Assembly: GCA_000431235.1 (NCBI GenBank)
Contig: HF988730.1
Coordinates: 1-12,687 of the forward strand
DNA length: 12,687 nt
Origin: Coprobacillus sp. CAG:698
GTDB lineage: Bacteria; Bacillota_I; Bacilli_A; ML615J-28; CAG-698
Direction of reading: 5' to 3'
Positions 1 to 6,501 of this stretch are shown piece by piece. The position numbers and the translations under genes are program-made. Position 1 is the first letter of the stretch. The number at the start of each line of letters is the position of its first letter. The notes under the pieces were generated by a model that worked only from the letters and a program-made list of their open reading frames with translations, did no database searches and was not told the DNA's origin.

Positions 1-49
1 TACCATTTTATACCAATATTTTCAAGACTTTAACAAAAATTTATTGGTA

Positions 50-91
50 AATCAACTATAAAAAAAGATAATCAAATCTAGATTTTGATTA
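50..91 (-). terminator. Intrinsic terminator after pdaA
   Basis: An 8-bp perfect stem (TAATCAAA at 69-76 with TTTGATTA at 84-91, 7-nt loop) lies about 20 nt beyond the pdaA stop. On the minus strand it is followed by TCTTTTTTAT. Stem plus U-run in the gene's direction indicates rho-independent termination. Confidence 0.65.
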
Positions 92-110
92 CCTTTAATA
101 AGGAACTATA

Positions 111-848
111 TTAACCTTGAAAATTGTTTAAATTTCTAAACTCATAACCTTGACTTCTTGCATCATCTATTACTCTTTCCAAGCATTCCACATTGTCACT
201 AGAGACAGTGTGCATAAGTATTATGGCTCCATTATGTAAATTATCCATTACCTTTTTATAGCCATAATCTCCACCTTTTTGACTCTTAGTGTTCCAATCA
301 TCATAAGCTATTGACCAAAAGAACGTTTTATAGCCCATATCCTTTAACACAGTTAAACTAGCTTTGTTGAACTGTCCCTCAGGAGGTCTAAAGACTTTAA
401 CCATTTCTTTATTTGTTAAACTTCTATATTTATCCTCTAAGAGTTTAACTTCGTTTCTTAAGCTATCTTCGCTTATCTTAGTAATATTTTTGTGATGGTA
501 TGTATGGTTTCCAACAATATGACCTCTTGTATCAATCTCTTTAGCTAGATCAGAGTTTCTTTCAAGAAAATCACCTGTTACAAAAAAAGTTGATAAAACA
601 TTTTATCTATCTAATATATCTAGAATTTTTATTAGATTACCATTATCATAACCTGCATCAAATGTTAAATAAATAACTTTTTCATCACTTCCCACATAAT
701 AACTATCTGTGCCTGCTAGCTCACTAGCATAAATACCTACATCTGGTCTTTGATGGTTGTTATTCTTTTTAAACCCAAATCCATAAGCATTAACACTAAT
801 TCCAACAAATAAAAGACAAGATAAAAGAGAAACAAATATTTTTTTCAT
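111..848 (-). pseudogene. pdaA: PdaA-type polysaccharide deacetylase, interrupted by one in-frame TAA
   Basis: The frame reads from ATG at 848 to TAA at 111 (245 codon positions) and is broken only by a TAA at 603-605 (codon 82). Both halves are in the same frame, so this is a nonsense change and not a frameshift. The first half has a signal peptide (MKKIFVSLLSCLLFVG, possible cleavage after VNA) and NodB motif 1, TFDAGYDNG (62-70). After the stop come TFFVTG (87-92), GNHTYHH (113-119, metal-binding His), RPPEGQF (154-160), DDWN (183-186) and ILMHT (210-214, catalytic His). These match the PdaA family, which deacetylates N-acetylmuramic acid for muramic delta-lactam in spore cortex; B. subtilis PdaA is of similar length. 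The interrupted codon sits where relatives usually have His or Tyr, so TAT to TAA is the simplest explanation. Catalytic motifs fall on both sides, so neither fragment alone should work. A good GGAGG site lies 9 nt before the ATG. It could be a real pseudogene or a base-call error. Confidence 0.87.
603..605 (-). other. In-frame TAA inside pdaA
   Basis: Codon 82 reads TAA between LDILDR and NVLSTFFVTG. The only ATG nearby after it (594-596 on the minus reading) is out of frame and opens a peptide of a few residues. The next in-frame ATG is codon 149, past motif 2. Internal re-initiation therefore cannot rebuild the enzyme. Confidence 0.9.
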
Positions 849-891
849 TTTCTTTTACCTCCACATATATTATTGTCATTTAAATACTAGG

Positions 892-1662
892 TTATGTTTT
901 TTTTATTATGTAAATAATGCCAATTAGGAACAAATATATGATAATAAAAATCAAATAACTTATACTTACAAATACAAATGATAAAGCATTAAGCAAATTT
1001 AATTTTGTTATAACATTGAATAATAATTTAAAGATAAACAAAATCACATATATTAAAACACTTATCACTAGACTTACAATAGAAACATCTTTAAATTTCA
1101 TTTTTTTAGGTGGTAAATACATATAAATGATACAAATCAATAAATAAAACATAACGATTTCTGATGTCATAGTCACCAAATTATTAAGAATAGCAATATT
1201 TATCTTTAGAATATTATTTAAAAAATATTTACCATAAAAAATAACAATTAATTCAAAAACCATAATTAGCAATAACATAGTAAATAATAAAACAGATTCA
1301 ATACGAATTTTTATAAATGAACTACTTTCATCATGATATAGATTGTCTGCATATAAAGTTAATCTATTGATAACTGAGGAAGATGAATAAATAACACTTG
1401 CAAAAAGAAATATGCTAAATCCTCCTAATTTTAGTTCTTTCAATTCATCTGATAAAAGTCCTGCAAATGTTTCTCCTATTATTTTCGCAATATCATTTAT
1501 AAGAAATGAAGCAAATAATTTATTGCCAACTAAAAGGCCACCCAAAAGTAAAATTGTTAATGCACTAATGGAAATTACAACATAAAATGTAATTGAAGAA
1601 GCTGTTAATGTAAGTTTATATTTATCATCAAAAGATATAAGTTTATTAAAAATTTTTTTCAT
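892..1662 (-). CDS. YihY/BrkB-family inner-membrane protein
   Basis: This is a 256-residue, very hydrophobic protein with about six membrane segments (roughly 22-46, 80-99, 120-143, 165-184, 193-215 and 226-252). Family features visible are the N-terminal TASSITFYVVISISAL stretch (compare AxALTFYxLLSLxPL of YihY/BrkB), the YMYLPPKKMKFKD loop (180-192) ahead of segment 5, and a glycine-poor last hydrophobic block. It is slightly short for the family (commonly about 280-300). Function in this family is not settled: names such as 'ribonuclease BN' and 'virulence factor BrkB' are historical, and a transport or envelope role is likelier. The start at 1662 has AAGGAT 11 nt upstream. It lies 43 nt before pdaA in the same direction and could share a transcript with it. 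Confidence 0.8.
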   Translation of the reverse strand: MKKIFNKLISFDDKYKLTLTASSITFYVVISISALTILLLGGLLVGNKLFASFLINDIAKIIGETFAGLLSDELKELKLGGFSIFLFASVIYSSSSVINRLTLYADNLYHDESSSFIKIRIESVLLFTMLLLIMVFELIVIFYGKYFLNNILKINIAILNNLVTMTSEIVMFYLLICIIYMYLPPKKMKFKDVSIVSLVISVLIYVILFIFKLLFNVITKLNLLNALSFVFVSISYLIFIIIYLFLIGIIYIIKKT

Positions 1663-1668
1663 ATTCTT

Positions 1669-1698
1669 ATTATATCCTTATTTTTAAAAAATAAACAA
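1669..1698 (-). promoter_or_regulatory. Possible promoter very close to the BrkB-family start
   Basis: TTGTTT (1693-1698) and a perfect TATAAT (1669-1674) are 18 nt apart. The -10 ends only 6 nt before the ATG at 1662, so transcription would begin at or next to the start codon. AAGGAT, the candidate ribosome site, overlaps the -10. It also sits in the T-tail of the upstream terminator, where AT-rich matches arise easily. Confidence 0.3.
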
Positions 1699-1720
1699 AA
1701 TCCTAAGTTTCCTTAGGATT
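1681..1720 (-). terminator. Intrinsic terminator after the phosphofructokinase gene
   Basis: A perfect 9-bp stem (AATCCTAAG at 1699-1707 with CTTAGGATT at 1712-1720, 4-nt loop) starts 16 nt after the pfk stop. On the minus strand it is followed by TTGTTTATTTTTT. This is the clearest terminator in the left half and closes the mscL-bcp-pfp operon. Confidence 0.85.
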
Positions 1721-1735
1721 AATATTATTCAGTTT

Positions 1736-2980
1736 TTATTTTTTTACATAAACTTTTTTAAGATGTGCAAATCTTGGTAAACCATCTTCTAAAGTACACT
1801 TAGGATCACCTTGAATCAAAGGTAAGCAATAGTCAACAAATTCTTGAGATAATCCTTTATGTTCTGGAAGAATCCATTCAGCAGGTACTTTCTTTTCAGT
1901 ATTTGCTGCTAAAGCAAGATCTACTAATTTATATTCAATTTTATAATCTTTTTCATTTGCTCTTTCAAAGATTACCATTTTATCTGTTTCACCGCTAACA
2001 GCATATTTAACTGCCATTCTACCAGCATTGAATGCTTCTTCGATATCACGTCCAGAGCCAACATGTGAAGCACAGCGTTGTAATAAACTAAATTCTATTG
2101 GTCTAACTTTAACGCCTAATTTTTCGTTAACTATTGATGCAAGAATACTTGCAGTTCCACCAAGTTGAGCGTGACCAAATGAATCTTTATTAACTGTAGA
2201 CATATATTCAGAAATGTATTTTCCATTTTTATCTTTAATACCTTCACTAACAACAACTATAGCTTTATTGTTTTTAACTTGGCAAACTTTTCTAACGTCT
2301 TCCACAAAGCTATCTACATCAAATACTTCTTCTGGTAAATAGATTAAATCAGGTCCATAACCTTTAACACTTGCTAGACTACTTGATGCAGTAATCCAAC
2401 CAGCATTACGTCCCATTGCTTCAATGATAACGATTAATCCTGTATCATAAACATGTGAATCTAAATATACTTCCATAACTGATGTAGCTACATATCTTGC
2501 AACACTACCAAATCCTGGGCAGTGATCAGTTCCATATAAATCGTTATCAATAGTTTTTGGAACACCAATAACATTACATTCATAACCATTTGATTGCATG
2601 AATTTGCTTATTTTATTACATGTATCCATTGAGTCATTTCCACCATTATAGAAGAAATAACGAACATTATATTTTTTGAATACTTCAAGTAATCTCTTAT
2701 AATCAGTATCATCAACTTCTACTGGTTTTAATTTATATCTAACTGAACCTAAAGCAGATGATGGAGTATTCTTTAAAAGTTCCAATTCTTTTCTATCTTC
2801 TTTAGACATATCAAATAATTTTTCTTCTAAAATTCCTCTGATACCATGTTCAGCACCATAAACAGCAGTAATATTTTCTTGGTCAAGAGCTTCTAAGAAA
2901 ACACCAGCAGCACTTGCATTAATAACTGATGTAGGACCACCAGATTGACCAAATAAACATGCACCTTTTAAATTTTTCAT
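1736..2980 (-). CDS. pfp: 6-phosphofructokinase, PPi-dependent type by signature
   Basis: This 414-residue protein transfers a phosphate to fructose 6-phosphate to give fructose 1,6-bisphosphate in cytoplasmic glycolysis. Family motifs are the N-terminal GQSGGPT (11-17), GGNDS (113-117), PKTIDNDL (141-148, catalytic Asp145), MGR (189-191) and ERANEKD near 339-345. Two positions separate donors in this family. ATP enzymes have Gly in GGDGS and Gly in PGTIDND, whereas here there is Asp116 (GGND) and Lys142 (PKTIDND), as in PPi-dependent enzymes. Length also fits that group and exceeds ATP-PFK of about 320. A GGAGG site lies 7 nt before ATG 2980. It is the third gene of an operon with mscL and bcp (19-nt gap to bcp) and ends at the hairpin at 1699-1720. 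PPi use is inferred from residues and would make the step reversible. Confidence 0.9.
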   Translation of the reverse strand: MKNLKGACLFGQSGGPTSVINASAAGVFLEALDQENITAVYGAEHGIRGILEEKLFDMSKEDRKELELLKNTPSSALGSVRYKLKPVEVDDTDYKRLLEVFKKYNVRYFFYNGGNDSMDTCNKISKFMQSNGYECNVIGVPKTIDNDLYGTDHCPGFGSVARYVATSVMEVYLDSHVYDTGLIVIIEAMGRNAGWITASSSLASVKGYGPDLIYLPEEVFDVDSFVEDVRKVCQVKNNKAIVVVSEGIKDKNGKYISEYMSTVNKDSFGHAQLGGTASILASIVNEKLGVKVRPIEFSLLQRCASHVGSGRDIEEAFNAGRMAVKYAVSGETDKMVIFERANEKDYKIEYKLVDLALAANTEKKVPAEWILPEHKGLSQEFVDYCLPLIQGDPKCTLEDGLPRFAHLKKVYVKK

Positions 2981-2999
2981 TTTTAATCCTCCAAAACAT

Positions 3000-3458
3000 T
3001 TATTTATTTAATATACATAGACTATTTTTTGCATCATCATCAGGTTTAACATTTTCTTCTGCACTGATAATATAACCTTTTTCATCAATGATATATGTTG
3101 TTCTAACAACACCCATATAAGTTCTTCCATAAAGTTTCTTTTCATGCCATACATCATAAGCTTTAATTACCTCTAAATTTTCATCAGATAAAAGAATAAA
3201 AGGAAGGTCATATTTAGAAACAAAATTCATATGAGATTTCTTTGAATCTTTTGATATTCCAATTATAACAGCATTTTTATCAATTATATCATTGAATAAA
3301 TCTTTATAGTTTAGAGCTTGTTTTGTACATCCGCTAGTATTATCTTTAGGATAAAAATAAAGTATTACTTTTTTTCCTAAATAATCACTTAATTTATGAG
3401 AACTTCCATCTTTATCAATTAAAGAAAAATCAGGAGCTAATGTATTAATACTTAACAT
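3000..3458 (-). CDS. bcp: Thiol peroxidase, Bcp/PrxQ-type peroxiredoxin
   Basis: This 152-residue thioredoxin-fold peroxidase reduces H2O2 and organic hydroperoxides in the cytoplasm. It shows APDFSL (8-13), YFYPKDNTSGCT (34-45) with peroxidatic Cys44, and the conserved Arg119 in GVVRTTYIID. The usual motif is TPGCTxEACxF, with a resolving Cys five residues after the first. Here residue 49 is Leu, so it looks like a 1-Cys Bcp. The only other Cys is Cys148, four residues from the end. The ATG at 3458 is 3 nt after the mscL stop. Its ribosome site (AAAGAAAG) is weak and inside the end of mscL, suggesting translational coupling. Confidence 0.92.
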   Translation of the reverse strand: MLSINTLAPDFSLIDKDGSSHKLSDYLGKKVILYFYPKDNTSGCTKQALNYKDLFNDIIDKNAVIIGISKDSKKSHMNFVSKYDLPFILLSDENLEVIKAYDVWHEKKLYGRTYMGVVRTTYIIDEKGYIISAEENVKPDDDAKNSLCILNK

Positions 3459-3461
3459 AAA

Positions 3462-4031
3462 TTATTTTTCTTTCTTTAATTCTGAAAGAATTTCTTGTAA
3501 TAAATCATTTGTAGTAGGCATCTTAGCAAGACGTTCTTCTTCTAAAGCTTTTTGTTTTGCTTCTTCCTCTTCACGTTTTAATGCTTCTTCTAAAGCCTTT
3601 TGCTCTTCAGGTTTTAATTTTTTCTTACTCTTAAGTTTTTTAACTGTTGACTCATTCATTTCTTTAACTTTATTAAATGTTTTTACAATACTAAACAAAA
3701 CAATAGCAATTAGTAAAAAGTTAATTATAGCACTAATAAATGCGCCCCAATCAATATATATTGAATTTGCAAGATCTATAACTTGTGTTTCAACACCATC
3801 AATGGTTTCAGTTTTATAAGCAGTTACTAAATAAGTATAAACTTGACTTAAAGCATCTGAATCACCGCCAGCACATAAAGATATAATCCAATTAATAAGA
3901 GGTCTTAAAATGCCATTTGATAATGCTGTAACGATTGCTGTAAAAGCTGAACCAATAATCATACCTACAGCCATATCCATTACATTACCACGTGATATAA
4001 ATTTTTTAAATTCTCCAAAAAATTTTTTCAT
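3462..4031 (-). CDS. mscL: Large-conductance mechanosensitive channel MscL
   Basis: This 189-residue homopentameric membrane channel releases solutes on hypo-osmotic shock. The N-terminus MKKFFGEFKKFISRGNVMDM and following AVGMIIGSAFTAIV (21-34) are classic MscL with TM1 at about 17-46. TM2 is at about 93-118 (WGAFISAIINFLLIAIVLF). The extracellular loop (50-92) is moderately long. After TM2 comes an unusually long, highly charged, probably coiled-coil linker (about 120-170, rich in Lys and Glu). It is followed by the standard C-terminal bundle helix, PTTNDLLQEILSEL (172-185). The usual length is about 130-150, so the linker accounts for most of the excess. An AAAGGATG site precedes ATG 4031. 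It is the first gene of the mscL-bcp-pfp operon and has its own promoter. Confidence 0.96.
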   Translation of the reverse strand: MKKFFGEFKKFISRGNVMDMAVGMIIGSAFTAIVTALSNGILRPLINWIISLCAGGDSDALSQVYTYLVTAYKTETIDGVETQVIDLANSIYIDWGAFISAIINFLLIAIVLFSIVKTFNKVKEMNESTVKKLKSKKKLKPEEQKALEEALKREEEEAKQKALEEERLAKMPTTNDLLQEILSELKKEK

Positions 4032-4062
4032 AAAATCATCCTTTCAAAAATTATTACAATAT

Positions 4063-4091
4063 AGTATACTATAAAATTCGTTTTTTTTCAA
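4063..4091 (-). promoter_or_regulatory. Sigma-A type promoter of the mscL-bcp-pfp operon
   Basis: TTGAAA at 4086-4091 and TATACT at 4063-4068 are separated by 17 nt on the minus strand. Transcription would begin near 4056, about 25 nt before the mscL start codon and just ahead of its AAAGGATG site. Match, spacing and placement all agree. Confidence 0.75.
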
Positions 4092-4109
4092 TGTTTTTAT
4101 ACAAAAATA

Positions 4110-4156
4110 TCAATAAAATATGCTTAAAAGGACTTTATGCAAACAACATAAAGTCC
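4110..4156 (-). terminator. Probable terminator of the nadK-nfnAB operon
   Basis: A perfect 10-bp stem (GGACTTTATG at 4130-4139 with CATAAAGTCC at 4147-4156, 7-nt loop) lies about 70 nt past the nfnB stop. On the minus strand it is followed by TTTTAAGCATATTTT, a short and interrupted U-run. It separates the nfn operon from the mscL promoter. Confidence 0.6.
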
Positions 4157-4174
4157 ATTATTTTCTTGTTATTA

Positions 4175-4234
4175 ATTCATAATTATTTATTCAGAATTAC
4201 TTATTCATAATTATTTATTCAGAATTATTTATTC
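4175..4234. repeat. 14-bp tandem repeat, four copies, overlapping the end of nfnB
   Basis: Plus-strand units are ATTCATAATTATTT (4175-4188), ATTCAGAATTACTT (4189-4202), ATTCATAATTATTT (4203-4216) and ATTCAGAATTATTT (4217-4230), then ATTC starts a fifth. Copies alternate TA and GA at positions 6-7, giving a 28-bp higher-order period. The nfnB stop codon (4225-4227) lies in the last full copy. Confidence 0.9.
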
Positions 4235-5613
4235 TTTAGATATTCATCAATTGCTTCGGCAGCTTTCTTACCAGCACCCATAGCAAGGATAACAGTTGCA
4301 GCGCCTGTTACAGCATCTCCACCAGCATAAATACCTTCTCTTGAAGTTAAACCATCTTCATTAGTTATGATTCCGCCCCATTTTTCAGTATCTAGTCCTT
4401 GTGTAGTGTTCTTAATTAGTGGGTTAGGTGATGTACCTAAGGCCATAATTACACAGTCAACATCCATAACAAATTCTGAATTTTCTTTAACGATTGGTTT
4501 TCTACGTCCAGATGCATCTGGTTCACCTAAAACCATTTCTACGCACTTCATCTTTGATGCAGTACCTGTTTCATCACCAATTATTTCAGTTGGATTTGTT
4601 AATACTTTGAAGATAATTCCTTCTTCCATAGCATGTTCAACTTCTTCTTTACGAGCAGGTAATTCATCTAAACTACGACGATAAACGATATATACATTTT
4701 CAGCGCCTAAACGTTTAGCACATCTTGCAGCATCCATAGCAACGTTTCCGCCACCAACAACAGCTACATTTTTACTGTTCTTAACTGGAGTTGTAGAATC
4801 AGGTTGATAAGCTTTCATTAAGTTAACACGTGTTAAAATTTCATTAGCACTGAAAACACCTTTTAAGTTTTCTCCAGGAATTCCCATAAACTTAGGAAGA
4901 CCAGCACCACTACCAATAAAGATAGCTTCAAATTTATATTCTTTAATTAATTCATCAATAGAAATAACTTTACCAATAACCATATTAGTTTCTACTTTAA
5001 CACCTAAAGCTTTTAAGTTATCGATTTCTTTTTGAACGATTGATTTTGGTAAACGGAATTCAGGAATACCATATACTAATACTCCACCAGCCATATGTAA
5101 AGCTTCAAAAATTGTTACTTCATAACCTTCAAGAGCTAGTTTACCTGCACAAGTAAGTCCACTTGGACCAGATCCTATAATAGCAACCTTATGTCCATTA
5201 GATTTTGGTTTAGCAGGAAGTTCTTTGCAATTATTATTATGATAATCAGCAACAAATCTTTCAAGTCTTCCAATTCCAACAGGTTCGCCTTTAATTCCAC
5301 GTACACATTTACCTTCACATTGACTTTCTTGTGGGCAAACACGTCCGCAAACTGCAGGAAGAGCAGAACTCTTATAAATGATGTTATATGCTTCTTCGAA
5401 ATCGCCTTCTTTTATTTTTGCAATAAACTCAGGAATATCAATTCCAACAGGGCAACCATTTACACATGGTTTATTCTTACAATGTAAACATCTATTGGCT
5501 TCATCGATAGCCATTTCTTTAGTATATCCTAAAGCAACTTCACAAAAGTTTTTATTTCTAACGTTTGCATCTAAAGATGGCATTGGGTTTTTCTTTAATG
5601 ACATATTTGGCAT
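4225..5613 (-). CDS. nfnB: NfnB: NADPH/FAD/4Fe-4S subunit of NADH-dependent reduced ferredoxin:NADP+ oxidoreductase
   Basis: This is a 462-residue GltD-like flavoprotein. The N-terminus has two iron-sulfur Cys sets, CLHCKNKPCVNGC (42-54) and CGRVCPQESQCEGKC (89-103). Next come the FAD fold VAIIGSGPSG (143-152), the NADPH fold VAVVGGGNVAMDAA (283-296) and the C-terminal FAD closure AGGDAVTGAATVILAMGAG (430-448). The sequence alone could be called 'glutamate synthase small subunit'. However, it directly follows a PyrK-like partner (2-nt gap) and no large glutamate synthase subunit is nearby, which is the NfnAB arrangement. In NfnAB this subunit holds the bifurcating FAD and the NADP site. The complex couples NADH plus reduced ferredoxin to NADP+ reduction. 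The stop lies in a tandem repeat. No strong ribosome site is seen at the start, so translation is probably coupled to nfnA. Confidence 0.9.
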   Translation of the reverse strand: MPNMSLKKNPMPSLDANVRNKNFCEVALGYTKEMAIDEANRCLHCKNKPCVNGCPVGIDIPEFIAKIKEGDFEEAYNIIYKSSALPAVCGRVCPQESQCEGKCVRGIKGEPVGIGRLERFVADYHNNNCKELPAKPKSNGHKVAIIGSGPSGLTCAGKLALEGYEVTIFEALHMAGGVLVYGIPEFRLPKSIVQKEIDNLKALGVKVETNMVIGKVISIDELIKEYKFEAIFIGSGAGLPKFMGIPGENLKGVFSANEILTRVNLMKAYQPDSTTPVKNSKNVAVVGGGNVAMDAARCAKRLGAENVYIVYRRSLDELPARKEEVEHAMEEGIIFKVLTNPTEIIGDETGTASKMKCVEMVLGEPDASGRRKPIVKENSEFVMDVDCVIMALGTSPNPLIKNTTQGLDTEKWGGIITNEDGLTSREGIYAGGDAVTGAATVILAMGAGKKAAEAIDEYLKNK

Positions 5614-5615
5614 AA

Positions 5616-6473
5616 TTATTTAACCTCTTTCTTTAATAAATTACAAGCTTTTTCTCTTGCTCTTGCTTCAAATTCAGTATAACTTCTAGATCTTGAAATA
5701 GCTTCATCAAAATCAACTTCAAATGCGTCAAAGTCAGGACCATCAACACAAGCAAATTTTGTTTTTCCACCAACAGTTAAACGACAGCATCCGCACATAC
5801 CAGTTCCGTCAATCATAATAGGATTCATGCTGACAACAGTTTTAATGTTATATTTCTTAGTAAGTAAAGTAACAAACTTCATCATGATTAATGGTCCAAT
5901 AGCAATAACTTCATCATAGGTATTGCCTTCTTTAATTAATTCTTCTAAAGCATTAGTTACTAAACCTTTTTGTCCATAAGTTCCATCATCAGTCATAAGT
6001 ACTAATTTATCGCTAGCTTCAGTAAATTCTTTTTCAAGAATTACTAAGTCTTTATTTCTAAAACCAACAATTGAATGTACTTCACAACCATTGTCATGTA
6101 ATTTCTTAGCAACTGGTAATGCGATAGCACAACCAACACCACCACCGACAACAGCAACTTTCTTTAATCCTTCAGTTTCTGTAGCTTTTCCTAAAGGACC
6201 TACAAAGTCATGAAGACAATCTCCTTCATTAAGCATGTTCAAAATCATTGTTGTTCCACCAACAATTTGGAAGATAATTGTTACAGTTCCTTTTTCTCTA
6301 TCATAGCCTGCAATAGTTAAAGGAATTCTTTCTCCTTTTTCATCTACACGAAGAATTATAAACTCACCAGGTTCTGCCTTCTTAGCAATAAATGGAGAAT
6401 AAATTTCCATTTTTGTAACAGTTGGATTTAATTCTTCTTTTCGAACGATTTGATTTAATTTAAACTCGCACAT
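5616..6473 (-). CDS. nfnA: NfnA: NADH/FAD/2Fe-2S subunit of NADH-dependent reduced ferredoxin:NADP+ oxidoreductase
   Basis: This 285-residue protein belongs to the ferredoxin-reductase/PyrK-like family. It has an N-terminal beta-barrel with the FAD-binding RIPLTIAGYD (49-58) and GPLG (92-95). An NAD fold, VAVVGGGVGCAIALPVAKKL, lies at 106-125. At the C-terminus a 2Fe-2S loop runs from Asp222 in IDGTGMCGCC to Cys242 in FACVDGP. The ligand set looks like Asp222, Cys227, Cys230 and Cys242, agreeing with the one-Asp, three-Cys cluster known for NfnA. The tail DFDAFEVDFDEA (247-258) is also typical of the family, which is often annotated sulfide or dihydroorotate dehydrogenase electron-transfer subunit. 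No pyrD or sudA is adjacent. AAAGGAG lies 6 nt before ATG 6473. The gene sits 28 nt after nadK and 2 nt before nfnB. Confidence 0.9.
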   Translation of the reverse strand: MCEFKLNQIVRKEELNPTVTKMEIYSPFIAKKAEPGEFIILRVDEKGERIPLTIAGYDREKGTVTIIFQIVGGTTMILNMLNEGDCLHDFVGPLGKATETEGLKKVAVVGGGVGCAIALPVAKKLHDNGCEVHSIVGFRNKDLVILEKEFTEASDKLVLMTDDGTYGQKGLVTNALEELIKEGNTYDEVIAIGPLIMMKFVTLLTKKYNIKTVVSMNPIMIDGTGMCGCCRLTVGGKTKFACVDGPDFDAFEVDFDEAISRSRSYTEFEARAREKACNLLKKEVK

Positions 6474-6501
6474 ATTCTTCTCCTTTGATATTTATAAAAT
6501 A

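Noticed and set aside
11..49. Inverted repeat TACCAAT/ATTGGTA at the left edge
   Set aside because: It is a 7-bp stem with a 25-nt loop in AT-rich DNA, beyond a better terminator, and there is no U-run. The gene it might belong to is outside the window.
603..605. Frameshift or recoding as the cause of the split pdaA
   Set aside because: The two halves are in the same frame without any indel, and TAA is the stop used by every other gene here, so a nonsense change or base-call error is simpler than recoding.
4175..4234. CRISPR-like array
   Set aside because: The units are 14 bp and contiguous, with no unique spacers, and no cas gene is present; it is a simple tandem repeat.
4367..4684. Plus-strand open frame opposite nfnB (and similar ones at 5191-5623, 6509-6796, 8263-8472, 9352-9558, 11332-11649, 12017-12265 and 12329-12565)
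   Set aside because: Each lies antisense to a well-supported gene, has low-complexity or Ser/Phe/Ile-rich translation typical of reversed AT-rich coding DNA, and shows no recognisable domain.
4225..5613. Glutamate synthase small subunit (GltD)
   Set aside because: Similarity is real, but the immediate PyrK-like partner and the lack of a large subunit nearby favour NfnB. A large subunit elsewhere would reopen this.
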